37,769 nucleotides of DNA from Verrucomicrobiaceae bacterium (GTDB lineage Bacteria; Verrucomicrobiota; Verrucomicrobiia; Verrucomicrobiales; Verrucomicrobiaceae). The notes under the pieces are model-generated. The model made no database searches. It was not told the origin of the DNA and was given only the letters and a program-made list of their open reading frames with translations. Positions 26,349 through 34,800 of this stretch are shown here, piece by piece; positions within the stretch are counted from its first letter, which is position 1; each line of letters opens with the position of its first letter. The stretch lies in contig JAEUHJ010000033.1 in NCBI GenBank assembly GCA_016795375.1, positions 1 to 37,769 of the forward strand, in the 5' to 3' direction. The position numbers were made by a program, and so were the translations under genes.

Positions 26349-27110
26349 ATGAAAACCTTCCTTGCCGTCATCATCGCACTGGGGTTGACCTCCACTTTGC
26401 CAGCCGAAAACTCTCCCGAATACCTGCGCTTTTTTGACCCGTCGAAGGGTTTCAAGCCTGCACAGACCAACCTCACAGAGGCATTTTTGCAGGCTGCCGC
26501 AAGCCTGGAACACTTTGGAAGCCCTGAGCCATACCTTCGTCACATGCTCTCAGAACACGAGAGAATTCACAAAAAGGCCGTCGCGAAGTTTGGACACGAA
26601 GCCGTCACGATACTTCCTGATTCGCTGACTGCGGAGAGGATTGAGAAGCTCATCGTCAACTGGAACAAGCTTTCCCCGGTTCTTGGACTCGAAAGTTTTG
26701 CTCGGGATGTCGGGCAAGATGTCCGTCTCGGCATTCGGGGTGTTTGGGATAAGGGCACAACTGCCGTAACGCTTCTCAATGAACATCAGCAGAAAGTTCT
26801 GAAGGATCTCTCCAGCCCAGAACCGCGCTCGTTCGGATTCCAGCAACTCAAAGAACAAGCGGTCAAAGAATTGGACCTCGACAAGGCAGTGCTGCATCTG
26901 GAAGACTACCAAGTCCAGCGTCGCGATGCTGTCATGAATGCTGACCTCGTGAACGCAAAATTTATTGGCCTGCAAAAGACACTCAGAAAAAAGCTTCCAC
27001 CTGAAAAGGCAGATCAAATCACAGCGGCCATCAAAGGGACATTTTTAGACGTGGCCATGATGGTCCATTCTGAGCTTGAGGCGGGGATTGTCGAATGGAG
27101 CTTGAAGTGA
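26349..27110 (+). CDS. Exported protein of unknown function
   Basis: A 253-residue protein. ATG 26349 begins a signal peptide (MKTFLAVIIALGLTSTLPA, cleavage after TLPA-E likely); the earlier ATG at 26301 is inside the operator palindrome and adds polar residues before it, so it is rejected. The mature part is helical with many charged residues (LSEHERIHKKAVAKFGHE, LEDYQVQRRDAVMNADLVNAK, TLRKKLPPEKADQI). No catalytic motif or known family is recognised. It is divergent from the XRE repressor and lies downstream of the double palindrome, so it is probably under its control. It ends 8 bases before the convergent coiled-coil-type gene. Together these could be an accessory or toxin/antitoxin-like pair, but nothing shows it. 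Confidence 0.72.
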   Translation: MKTFLAVIIALGLTSTLPAENSPEYLRFFDPSKGFKPAQTNLTEAFLQAAASLEHFGSPEPYLRHMLSEHERIHKKAVAKFGHEAVTILPDSLTAERIEKLIVNWNKLSPVLGLESFARDVGQDVRLGIRGVWDKGTTAVTLLNEHQQKVLKDLSSPEPRSFGFQQLKEQAVKELDLDKAVLHLEDYQVQRRDAVMNADLVNAKFIGLQKTLRKKLPPEKADQITAAIKGTFLDVAMMVHSELEAGIVEWSLK

Positions 27111-27118
27111 CGAAGCGC

Positions 27119-27985
27119 TCAGCGCTTTAGTCCGGTTGGTGTTTGCTTGAAATCTGTCGCTGCTTTTGCTGGGTTGTCCTGCGCATTGCTCAGCTCGGAA
27201 AGCAGGGTCTCATCAATTGCAAGGTCTGCAATATTTGCAGATGCTACTTTCTTCGGCTCTGGGGAGCTTGCTGGTTTTGCCAGCGTGGCCTTGATGGGTT
27301 CCTGCCGCTCAGGAGCGGCGCTTGTCACGTCTTTCGATACCAATTCAGAAACTCCAGCATGATGCATCGCCTTAGCAAAGCTCGGGCGCTCCAGCACCGA
27401 GTATGAGCGTTGTTTGTCGCCAGCTTCATACGCTGAGCAGAACTCCTGCCGATCCGATTGAGGGATGGTTCGCTCAAACGTGCCTCTGGTGTTTTCACTG
27501 GTGAGGTAGTGATGCATTCTCTCTGCTTCCTTCTCCTTCACGGAATCTGGCAATTCATTGAAGCGATACTGACCTTGATTCACGCCTTCCCACACACGCT
27601 TGCTCATTTCGGCTTTGCCTTCGTCACTCAAGCGGTCCCAGGTTTGGCTGTAGAAATGATCAAGACGAGGAAACATCGCCTTCGTGAAGAACGCGCATTC
27701 CAGGAATGAGGCATACTCGCGCTGTTCTGGTTGCGTCAATGCAAGCTCGCGTTCTGCTTTTGCAATCGCGAGGTTTTGCTCCTGCTGGTCGGTTTGATCT
27801 TTCTTTTCCTTTTCGCGTTGCTCTTCACGGTGAACCGTCGCCGAGCGACCTTGTGCCTCAGTGAGGCGCTTCACAAGCATGCTTGTGCTTGCGGCTTGGG
27901 AGCCACCAGCATTAAAAATCTGCCATTGCAGTTCGCTTATCAATTTGTCGAGCTTCGCCAACTCGATCTCATTCGCCTCAATCAT
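27119..27985 (-). CDS. Coiled-coil-type protein of unknown function
   Basis: A 288-residue soluble protein. ATG 27985 has a good ribosome-binding site (GGAGG ending 5 bases before it), which decides the start against the in-frame TTG at 28006. The N-terminal about 100 residues are strongly helical and charged (IELAKLDKLISELQWQIF, REEQREKEKKDQTDQQEQN, IAKAERELALTQPEQRE), a likely coiled coil. The middle is aromatic (CAFFTKAMFPRLDHFYSQTWDRL). The last about 80 residues are Ala/Pro/Ser/Lys-rich and likely disordered. I do not recognise it. It is convergent with the exported-protein gene (8-base gap). A 150-base gap with a long palindrome separates it from the nuclease gene upstream. Confidence 0.7.
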   Translation of the reverse strand: MIEANEIELAKLDKLISELQWQIFNAGGSQAASTSMLVKRLTEAQGRSATVHREEQREKEKKDQTDQQEQNLAIAKAERELALTQPEQREYASFLECAFFTKAMFPRLDHFYSQTWDRLSDEGKAEMSKRVWEGVNQGQYRFNELPDSVKEKEAERMHHYLTSENTRGTFERTIPQSDRQEFCSAYEAGDKQRSYSVLERPSFAKAMHHAGVSELVSKDVTSAAPERQEPIKATLAKPASSPEPKKVASANIADLAIDETLLSELSNAQDNPAKAATDFKQTPTGLKR

Positions 27986-28077
27986 GGTGACCTCCACACC
28001 CCACAATTTTAACAGAAGAGTGTTTCAGTTTTGTGACAGTCGGAAAAAAATCTTCACATCCTCCAGGCTTCCCCTTG

Positions 28078-28103
28078 GTATTGATAAAATACATTATCAA
28101 TAC
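28078..28103. promoter_or_regulatory. Palindrome upstream of the coiled-coil gene
   Basis: GTATTGATAA (28078-28087) and TTATCAATAC (28094-28103) are perfect 10-base arms around AATACA. It lies about 90 bases upstream of ATG 27985 and about 50 bases after the end of the nuclease gene. It is AT-rich without a T-tract on either side, so an operator is more likely than a terminator. Confidence 0.5.
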
Positions 28104-28155
28104 TCAGTGATCACTTGGCCGATTTGGATACAGACCAAGCAACCAGCTCTGCCAA

Positions 28156-28788
28156 TCAGATGAATGCTCCCGGCGGCCTCTCATTGTCGAACAATTCGAT
28201 CCAAAGTTCGCCATCGGGTTTAAGCAGCCCAAACTCAAAATATCTGGGCCAGACTGTGCCGTCAGAGTAAATCGGACGATTGAACAACATCATGCCCGGA
28301 TGCTGACTGGCGAGACGCTCCATTTCACGGAATTTTTCCCCTTCCTCCGACCATCCACGATTAAGTGCGCGCACCTGTGGGAAAATGTTCATGTTGGACG
28401 ACCCACCAAGCGAGTGCGCGATGAAATGCCCTTTATCAACCGGGCCGATCCATTTTTCAGTCGGCCCCATGAATCTCTGGCGCAGTTTGGCAGAAGGAAA
28501 TTCAAGGCCCGCGATCTTGCCAACGCGACCATACACGGCAACTAAGCGCCCTGCTTTCATGCACAGATCCCCATCCTCCACGACCTGCGTATCAAATTGA
28601 TAAATGAGCGATCCTTCCGAGCACTCAACGATGTCAGTTTCAAACTGGGTGTTCGCCACATACACATCTCGCCAGCACCACCGAAATTGGTCGAGCAGGT
28701 ATTCCGTGATCTTTTCGCAACCGCAGCCTTTCACATCCAGCCAGTAGTCATGATAATCAATTTTCCACTTGGACAGGATTGTCGTCAT
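28156..28788 (-). CDS. Stand-alone DxGH beta-beta-alpha-metal nuclease (NS-type)
   Basis: A 210-residue protein. The C-terminal half has the signature of the DNA/RNA non-specific endonuclease group: DKGH (D118 to H121), AHSLGG (124-129), N134 with FPQ (136-138), then N143, and E156 in REME (154-157). His121 would be the general base and Asn143 a metal ligand (family knowledge). The last part, RPIYSDGTVWPRYFEFGLL, matches the strand region after the catalytic helix. Two Cys-rich spots (GCGC at 21-24, CW) in the N-terminal half are unusual. There is no signal peptide. Such domains are often C-terminal toxins of polymorphic toxin proteins; here it is a separate gene. The start overlaps the stop of the glycosyltransferase/sulfotransferase gene by ATGA, so translation is coupled. 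No immunity gene is apparent. Confidence 0.75.
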   Translation of the reverse strand: MTTILSKWKIDYHDYWLDVKGCGCEKITEYLLDQFRWCWRDVYVANTQFETDIVECSEGSLIYQFDTQVVEDGDLCMKAGRLVAVYGRVGKIAGLEFPSAKLRQRFMGPTEKWIGPVDKGHFIAHSLGGSSNMNIFPQVRALNRGWSEEGEKFREMERLASQHPGMMLFNRPIYSDGTVWPRYFEFGLLKPDGELWIELFDNERPPGAFI

Positions 28789-30377
28789 CGGATGATTCTA
28801 GCGTAGTCAGCCATTGCTTTCCCATGAAATGCCATTTCAAGCTCATGGACACTTGGATCGCAGATGAGGTTCCAAAAGCGCCGGTCATCAGCAAACTGCT
28901 GCCACCGTGCGTTATTACTGACCCTTTCGGGTGGAAGATCAGTCGGCGCAGCTCCGAGTTGTGAAATGCCGGCACTTGTCCGAATGCCCAGCCCTGCAAG
29001 GATCTGGCGGCGATACGCCATGTCCGTATGCCAGCGGTTGTAGCTGACAAAAACTGTTTTGGAGGCGAGCTTGCCCAGCATCTGAGTCTTGCCGCTTGCC
29101 TCCAACAGGTACTCCCGCGCTTCCTGTAGAAGGTGCCTGAAATTTGGGTGGAGAAACGATTGTCCGCGTAACGCAACCTCATCGCGTTTCAAACTGGCCG
29201 CCGTGTTCGCTAGGTCTCTCACCAATACCACGATGCGTTTTGCTGCAATCGGCTCGGGTTGACGTGCCAAATGATGAAGCGCGATTCCCTGAAAGCTCAA
29301 GATTCGTCCAGCATGACGCCCATGCGGGTTAAATTCTGTCAAGCATGGGGACAACGCGTGCCTGTGCAAAATCTTCGGCACGCAGTGGCGGCTGGGCAGT
29401 GCATCACGATCTTCTGGGTATGCGGTCATGCCATCGCTTTCACATGTATTCCATACGGTGATTCGTGTTTGCGGCATGCAATCAGCCAACCACTCGATAA
29501 ACGTGCGATAGCCACTGCAAATGGTTCCAATCACCAGGAACTCGATGGGCTGTTGCCGTGTGTCCAAAATCTTCCTCATCTCCAAGATTTTATGCACTAC
29601 GATTTCCGGCTTCGGTTGCCAGCCTGACAGGCAACAGACCGGCACATCCCAAGGATTCCACACCGGAAAGTAATTGTAGCGGTCATCCGCTCCGATCCAG
29701 GTCACCACCGGGGCTCCGCAATGCGTGGCATAATGAATGGTTCCGCTGGAGGGACCGATCATCATTTTTGCCGCCCTGCAATGTGCAGCGAGTTCTTTCA
29801 GCGGAATGCCGCGCAAATCATCCGTTCCTTTGATCTTGTGAGCGCCTGTGACAGCCCCTGTACTGGCAATCCGCCAGTGACGTGGCAGTGCTTCGACCAC
29901 AGCGTTGAAATGGATATTGCTCCAATTCTTGAACTGCTGGGAGGCTTTGCCTGTGGCGCGCGCATGAATCAACACATCATAAGCCACCCGTGGTTTGGGC
30001 AGGTTTTCAGAAAAGTTGCGGTATGTCGAGCTGCACCCACTGATTGGATAATAGTGTTTCTCGGTGTCGGCCTCGAGTTGAGGATTCAACCATACATCGC
30101 CTTCGGCTTCGTTGATGTGGCGCTCATGGATGCTGCCATCTCGATGCCCAGCGCAGGTGAACCCCACCGTATGGATCGTGTTGGGAATGTAGGGAACGAA
30201 TTTCGTCGCAAAATCCTCGTAGAGAAAAAAGCGATCAGGATGCGTTGCGACGATGATCTCCGACCACGGGCGGCTTTTGGCAAGCGTGCGGGCAATGCTC
30301 TGCCAGCGCAGCAATTCGACGCCGAATTCGCCAATCCATGGGCCGATAAAGAGTTTGGGAATGCGTTGGGGGTTCAT
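28785..30377 (-). CDS. Glycosyltransferase (GT-B)/sulfotransferase-like fusion
   Basis: A 530-residue protein. Residues about 1-270 look like a GT-B family glycosyltransferase related to GT9 heptosyltransferases: an N-terminal Rossmann half (LFIGPWIGEFGVELLRWQ), and the C-terminal donor half with IGPSSGTIHYATHCGAPVVTW (207-227). Residues about 278-530 resemble a sulfotransferase: IEFLVIGTICSGYRTF (278-293) is a degenerate 5'-PSB/P-loop and IVVLVRDLANTAASLKR (382-398) matches the 3'-PB motif RDxxxxxxS. If active it would transfer a sugar and a sulfate to one acceptor. The P-loop deviates from the PxSGTT consensus (TICSGY), so activity is uncertain. It lies in an operon: the GT9 gene is 9 bases upstream and the nuclease overlaps by 4 bases. 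Confidence 0.75.
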   Translation of the reverse strand: MNPQRIPKLFIGPWIGEFGVELLRWQSIARTLAKSRPWSEIIVATHPDRFFLYEDFATKFVPYIPNTIHTVGFTCAGHRDGSIHERHINEAEGDVWLNPQLEADTEKHYYPISGCSSTYRNFSENLPKPRVAYDVLIHARATGKASQQFKNWSNIHFNAVVEALPRHWRIASTGAVTGAHKIKGTDDLRGIPLKELAAHCRAAKMMIGPSSGTIHYATHCGAPVVTWIGADDRYNYFPVWNPWDVPVCCLSGWQPKPEIVVHKILEMRKILDTRQQPIEFLVIGTICSGYRTFIEWLADCMPQTRITVWNTCESDGMTAYPEDRDALPSRHCVPKILHRHALSPCLTEFNPHGRHAGRILSFQGIALHHLARQPEPIAAKRIVVLVRDLANTAASLKRDEVALRGQSFLHPNFRHLLQEAREYLLEASGKTQMLGKLASKTVFVSYNRWHTDMAYRRQILAGLGIRTSAGISQLGAAPTDLPPERVSNNARWQQFADDRRFWNLICDPSVHELEMAFHGKAMADYARIIR

Positions 30378-30386
30378 GATTTGGGT

Positions 30387-31472
30387 TCAGTTCTGCCAGA
30401 TGCCTGCCGTTCTCACCGCCTGCGCTTCATCAGCCGATAGATGACGGATGATGCCGCCAGAGAAGTAGCCCTCAATGCGCCGCACCACCTCGTCCGGGGT
30501 GATCATGTCCATGCAGCGGGGCAATGGTCCTGCCACCACCTGTTGGCAGAGATTTTCCGGCAGATCACGGTGGTCCCCATCGCCGAGCGGAACAGTGCGC
30601 TTGCGCCAGCAACCGCCGGTCTCGCAGCAGGATAGCATGCCGACGGTGTGGATAAACTGGTGATTGGGGTAGCATTCCCAATGCGGCGGCTCACGACCAC
30701 CGGCCACGACCACACAGGGGCGGAGCTTCGGTGCGCCCGGTTTGATCGGAACCGCCGCAGCTAGATGCATCGCGGCGGTTACCGGGCAAAGCACGCCTTG
30801 CGCGTGATGCATCAGCATCACCAGTTCGCGCAGAGTGGTTTTGCCGCGCAAATCAAGCACGCCTTGCAGAGGTGGGTGGTGGTCCTCATCCTGGCCGACT
30901 TGAACAAAGAGTACTTTTTTTCTTAGCGCATCAACAACGGCTTGGTATCGCTCCGCTGACCACCATTTGATCGTGTAATCCCGCTTGCCTCCCGCCGTCA
31001 CAATCCAGAAGGGCAGATCCTGCCCGATGATTGTCTGCACAATCGAAGGCATCTGCCGTTCGGCCTCGCTGAGATGGATGTCACCCTTGATGGCACGCGG
31101 TCGGATGGCCAGCCGCAGCTCTCGGTTCAGAAAATGAATGAAGCCGTGCAGAAAGTGGTACGGCCAGTCATTGCTGCGGTTGATCAGCGGATAGCGACAG
31201 TGGATGACTCTGACTTCGGAATCATCTTCGCCTAATGGGGTCAGATGCGGGTTGTGCAGCCAGAGATCAGGACACTTGCCACGCACATCCGTGACAAAGC
31301 GTGCAGGATAACCCGCATGCAGATCACGCATCGCAGCAGTGAGCATCGTCACGTCTCCTGGCGACTGATTGTTCACGAGGATGAGTTTTCTCGGCGAACC
31401 TCGGATCTTGGTATCGTCCTGAGGACTGTTACGAAAAAGTTTCGATTCGTTAGTGTCATCTAACTCACTCAT
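30387..31472 (-). CDS. GT9-type (ADP-heptose LPS) glycosyltransferase
   Basis: A 361-residue protein. After about 25 polar residues a strand KLILVNNQSPGDVTMLTAAMRDLHAGYP (29-56) gives the GD-x-hydrophobic loop of GT9 enzymes. A KRDYTIKWW segment and VLCPVTAAMHLAAAVPI correspond to the donor site of the second Rossmann domain. A Cys-rich stretch follows (SCCETGGCWRKRTVPLGDGDHRDL, LCQQ), then RCMDMITPDEVVRRI. I have seen this Cys-rich variant in other GT9-like proteins, with no defined role. The acceptor is unknown; it may be LPS, another surface glycan or a protein. It is the first gene of the minus-strand operon and is divergent from the small Pro-rich protein and Rhs genes. Confidence 0.85.
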   Translation of the reverse strand: MSELDDTNESKLFRNSPQDDTKIRGSPRKLILVNNQSPGDVTMLTAAMRDLHAGYPARFVTDVRGKCPDLWLHNPHLTPLGEDDSEVRVIHCRYPLINRSNDWPYHFLHGFIHFLNRELRLAIRPRAIKGDIHLSEAERQMPSIVQTIIGQDLPFWIVTAGGKRDYTIKWWSAERYQAVVDALRKKVLFVQVGQDEDHHPPLQGVLDLRGKTTLRELVMLMHHAQGVLCPVTAAMHLAAAVPIKPGAPKLRPCVVVAGGREPPHWECYPNHQFIHTVGMLSCCETGGCWRKRTVPLGDGDHRDLPENLCQQVVAGPLPRCMDMITPDEVVRRIEGYFSGGIIRHLSADEAQAVRTAGIWQN

Positions 31473-31601
31473 TTAGAATGCGAATATGGGTATAAATGTT
31501 TATTTAATCGTGAACAATCACAATAAAATCTTGCTTCTAAATGCCAAATGCAATCAAATTCATCTTAATCCCATACATTTTAACTCTTAAACCTACCTAT
31601 C
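31473..31601. promoter_or_regulatory. AT-rich divergent intergenic region
   Basis: 129 bases between the GT9 gene (minus) and the small Pro-rich gene (plus), clearly more AT-rich than both. It must carry promoters for both directions. TTGCTT (31531) and TCAAAT (31554) with 17-base spacing are a weak plus-strand candidate; I do not commit to it. No palindrome comparable to those in the module on the left is present. Confidence 0.4.
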
Positions 31602-31820
31602 ATGCCAGACGGTTCCGACGACCCAACACCACCCGATGAGCCCACACCGGAAGATCCGTGCAAGCCATCGACTCCACCACCTCCGCCTGAGACGCCTGAA
31701 CCCTCAGATTGCAAATGTCCTCCGTGTCCGCCTGTGGAGCCTCCCTACACTGGAGATGACGATCCCACTGGTGGTGAAGACTGCGAAGAAGGCGGGGGAG
31801 GCTACTCGCCCGGATTCTGA
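31602..31820 (+). CDS. Small Pro/Asp/Cys-rich protein of unknown function
   Basis: A 72-residue protein of very skewed composition: 23 Pro, many Asp/Glu, and 5 Cys (C20, C37, C39, C42, C61). The Cys lie in DPCKP, CKCPPC and EDCEEGGGG. There is no signal peptide or hydrophobic helix. The frame starts with ATG 31602 and ends at TGA, 40 bases before the Rhs ATG, in a different frame. The character (Pro-rich, CxCPPC, GGGG) recalls linker regions near the N-terminus of some bacterial Rhs proteins, so it may be a detached N-terminal part or a small partner. Alternatively it is a substrate for the divergent glycosyltransferase operon. Both are inference. A competing overlapping frame at 31636 is basic and unlikely. 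The composition bias alone makes coding status uncertain. Confidence 0.5.
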   Translation: MPDGSDDPTPPDEPTPEDPCKPSTPPPPPETPEPSDCKCPPCPPVEPPYTGDDDPTGGEDCEEGGGGYSPGF

Positions 31821-31860
31821 CCGTGATCATTGCCATCCATAACCTTCATTTATTTCTGTC

Positions 31861-34800
31861 ATGCCAGCTTCTTCAGTTCTTCCCACGGGGTCACTTGTCG
31901 GCGCAGGGATCGCCTCGGGTTTAAGCCACCGGCTGCAATACATTGCCCGGTTCACAAACAATGGCTTTGGCCCCAATGGCAACAGTTGGCTGGTCACCAC
32001 CGTGCCTTACATGAGTTTTGGCACCGTGATGGTGGACGACATGTCACGTGAGGTGTTCATGGTGGAAAGCCAGCGGGGCACGACACGCTGGCTCTGGGAT
32101 TCAGGAACCTCGCAGTACGCTGGCGAATATGGCACGAAGCGACGCCTGTCGGTCACGGCGGATGGGTATTTGGTGACGCAGCCCAGCGGAGCTTCATGGC
32201 TGTTTTTCGGCCCTGATTCTCTTGCAGGACTCAAAGGCAAGCTGAAACAGATGACAGCCGAAGACGGCACGCAAACCATCGCCACCTATGACGGCAGCCA
32301 GCGCCTGGTTTCCCTGGTGCGCAGCCTGCCGGGCACCCAGCACAGCGCCAGTCTGCACTACACCTCGGCCACCAGCGGCCCGCATGAGGGGCGTTATCTG
32401 CTGGTGGAGAAGCGCATTTCCCGCGATGGAGTCATGCAACCAGTGAAGCGCTGGAACTACACCTATCACACCGGAGCGGACAGCGCAGGAAATCTGAACG
32501 ATCTCAAAACCACTGCCGAAGAAGTGTTCAATGCGCAGACGAGCCAATGGGAGAGCATTTACACAACGTACTACCGCTACTACACCGAGGACTCGGCGGA
32601 AGGCTTCAAGCATGGCCTTCGTTACACGCTCAACCCGCAGGATTACGCGCTCATGGTGTCCGCTGGTTATCCACCCGAAGACGTGAGCATATCCCCAGAC
32701 AGCTTGCTTGCTACTTTTGCCACGTCCTTCCGGCAGTATGATGCGCAAAAGCGAGTGACCCTGTGGCAGGCACTTGGCGGCACGCTTACGACGACCTTTG
32801 ACCGGCTTAACAGCGACGGCACTGGGCAGAACTGGAGCCGACGCAGCATCAAGACGACGCCGGACGGCAGCGTGCAGACGGTCTATTACAACCAGGCCAA
32901 CCAGCCGATTTTGAAGATCCTCGCCGGTGGTGGCGTGACCACGATGGAGTATTCGGAGTATGACGACCAATATCATCCGGTGCTGCGCTGTGGGTCGGAT
33001 GCCATTGCCAGTGTCACCCAGCCTTCCAATTCGGGCGAGAACCTCACCGTCACGCTGCACACGGATCAAGGCTTGCTCAAACGCTGGGAGTATTACCCGA
33101 TGAGCGGTGGCGGGGCGGGAGCCGCTCCCGGCTATGTGAAATGGGAGGGCGTTCAGCAGGGAAGTGGCGGCACAATCATCAAGATTTACGAGCTGACCTA
33201 CAGTGCGTATGTCGTGGACGATGACACGCTTTATCGCACGGCCTCACGCACCGAATACCGCAGTGATGCCAGCGGAGGCAGCAATCCAGCCACCACCAGC
33301 TACGACTATGAGTGGCGCACCGACAGCGTGCGTCCGCTCCAGAAAACCACCACACTGCCGGTCATCTCGACGGATGAACATGGCACCGGAGACACCTACA
33401 CGCAGGTGGAGCGCTACGACCGCTTTGGCAATCCCGAGTGGCTGAAGGACGAGATCGGCGTCATGCTGTTCCAGGTCTTCGATCCGATCACCGGTGGCCT
33501 GTGGCAGCGCATCACGGATGTGGATACTCAACGCATGGACCCCGGTGTCGTGCCGGAGGGATGGACAACTCCCGTGGGAGGAGGCTACCATCTCATCAGC
33601 GATTTTGAGTGCGACACCCAAGGGCGCAACCTTCAAGAGCTAGGACCGCTGCATTCCTGTGACATGGACGGCACCGTCAAGCTGGTGCGCAGTGCTGTGT
33701 TCCGCGTATACCTTGATAAGAGACGACAGACCTGGGTCAGCCAGGGCTACGCGGTGGGGGATGGCTACCGAACGCTTGGACCAGTGACGATTACGCAACG
33801 CGACCTCCGCAATCAGATCACGGATGTCATTCAGTCCTCCAATCCAGGCGGTGACAAAATCGATGGCGGCGACCGCTTTCCGCAGTCCAACTGGACGAAA
33901 TGGACCCGTAGCCTGTATTCCAAACAATCCCTGCTGCTGGCAACGTGCGCTTACCACACCATTCCATCCTCGGATCGCGAGGTAGATCAAAATCCTGTCC
34001 TCGGGTTCAAGGACGAGCACTACCTCGAAACGGGCTACGGTTATGATGTGCAGGACCGCCGTAACAAGACCGTTAGCCCCGGTGGCACCATCACGCGTGA
34101 GGTGCTAGATGCCCGTAGCCTTGTCACGGAACGCTGGGTGGGGACGAATGACGTGGGTGCCACGGACAGCAATCCCGTAGGCAGCGGCCCCTCCAGCGGC
34201 AACAACATGGTGAAGGTGCTCGCCAGCACATACAACGATGGTCAGGTGGACAACCCTGGCAGTCTGATTGAGGAACGGCGACCGTTCAATGACACCAGTG
34301 CTGACGATCAAGTCATCACCTATGGCTATGACTTCCGTGGGCGTCGCGTCCTGAGCACCACGAGCGACGGTATCCGCGTCCTGATCAAGGCTACAGCCTA
34401 CGACAATCAAAACAAGCCAGTCTCAATCACCAGCTACCACACAGCGGTGGACGATGCCAACCGCACCGCTTATCAGACCACAGCGCTTGATCCTCTTGAA
34501 CGTCCTTACCTCCAGCAGATCTACGGAGTGAACCAAAGCACCGGTGCATTGACCTATCCACTCAAGACTAATTCGTGGTACGACCCGCGCGGGCTGTTGA
34601 TCAAAACTGTGAAACCTGGATTCAACGGCTACACCAAGACGCAGTTCGATACGCTACGCCGTCCCACTGCCTCCTACCTGGCTTACCCGCCCGCGGGTGG
34701 ACTGGACGGCAACAGCAATAACGTGGCGGACGATATTGTCATCGAACAGAAGGAGAATAGCTACGATAATGCCAGCAATCTGCTTCTCACCACGGCTCGT

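Noticed and set aside
28156..31472. An LPS core biosynthesis operon
   Set aside because: A GT9-type enzyme alone suggests it, but the other typical genes (kdo, waa, heptose synthesis) are absent and a nuclease is coupled to it.
31636..31842. Basic 68-residue frame inside the small Pro-rich gene
   Set aside because: Overlaps the Pro/Asp/Cys frame and is an Arg/His/Leu-rich shadow of Pro codons.
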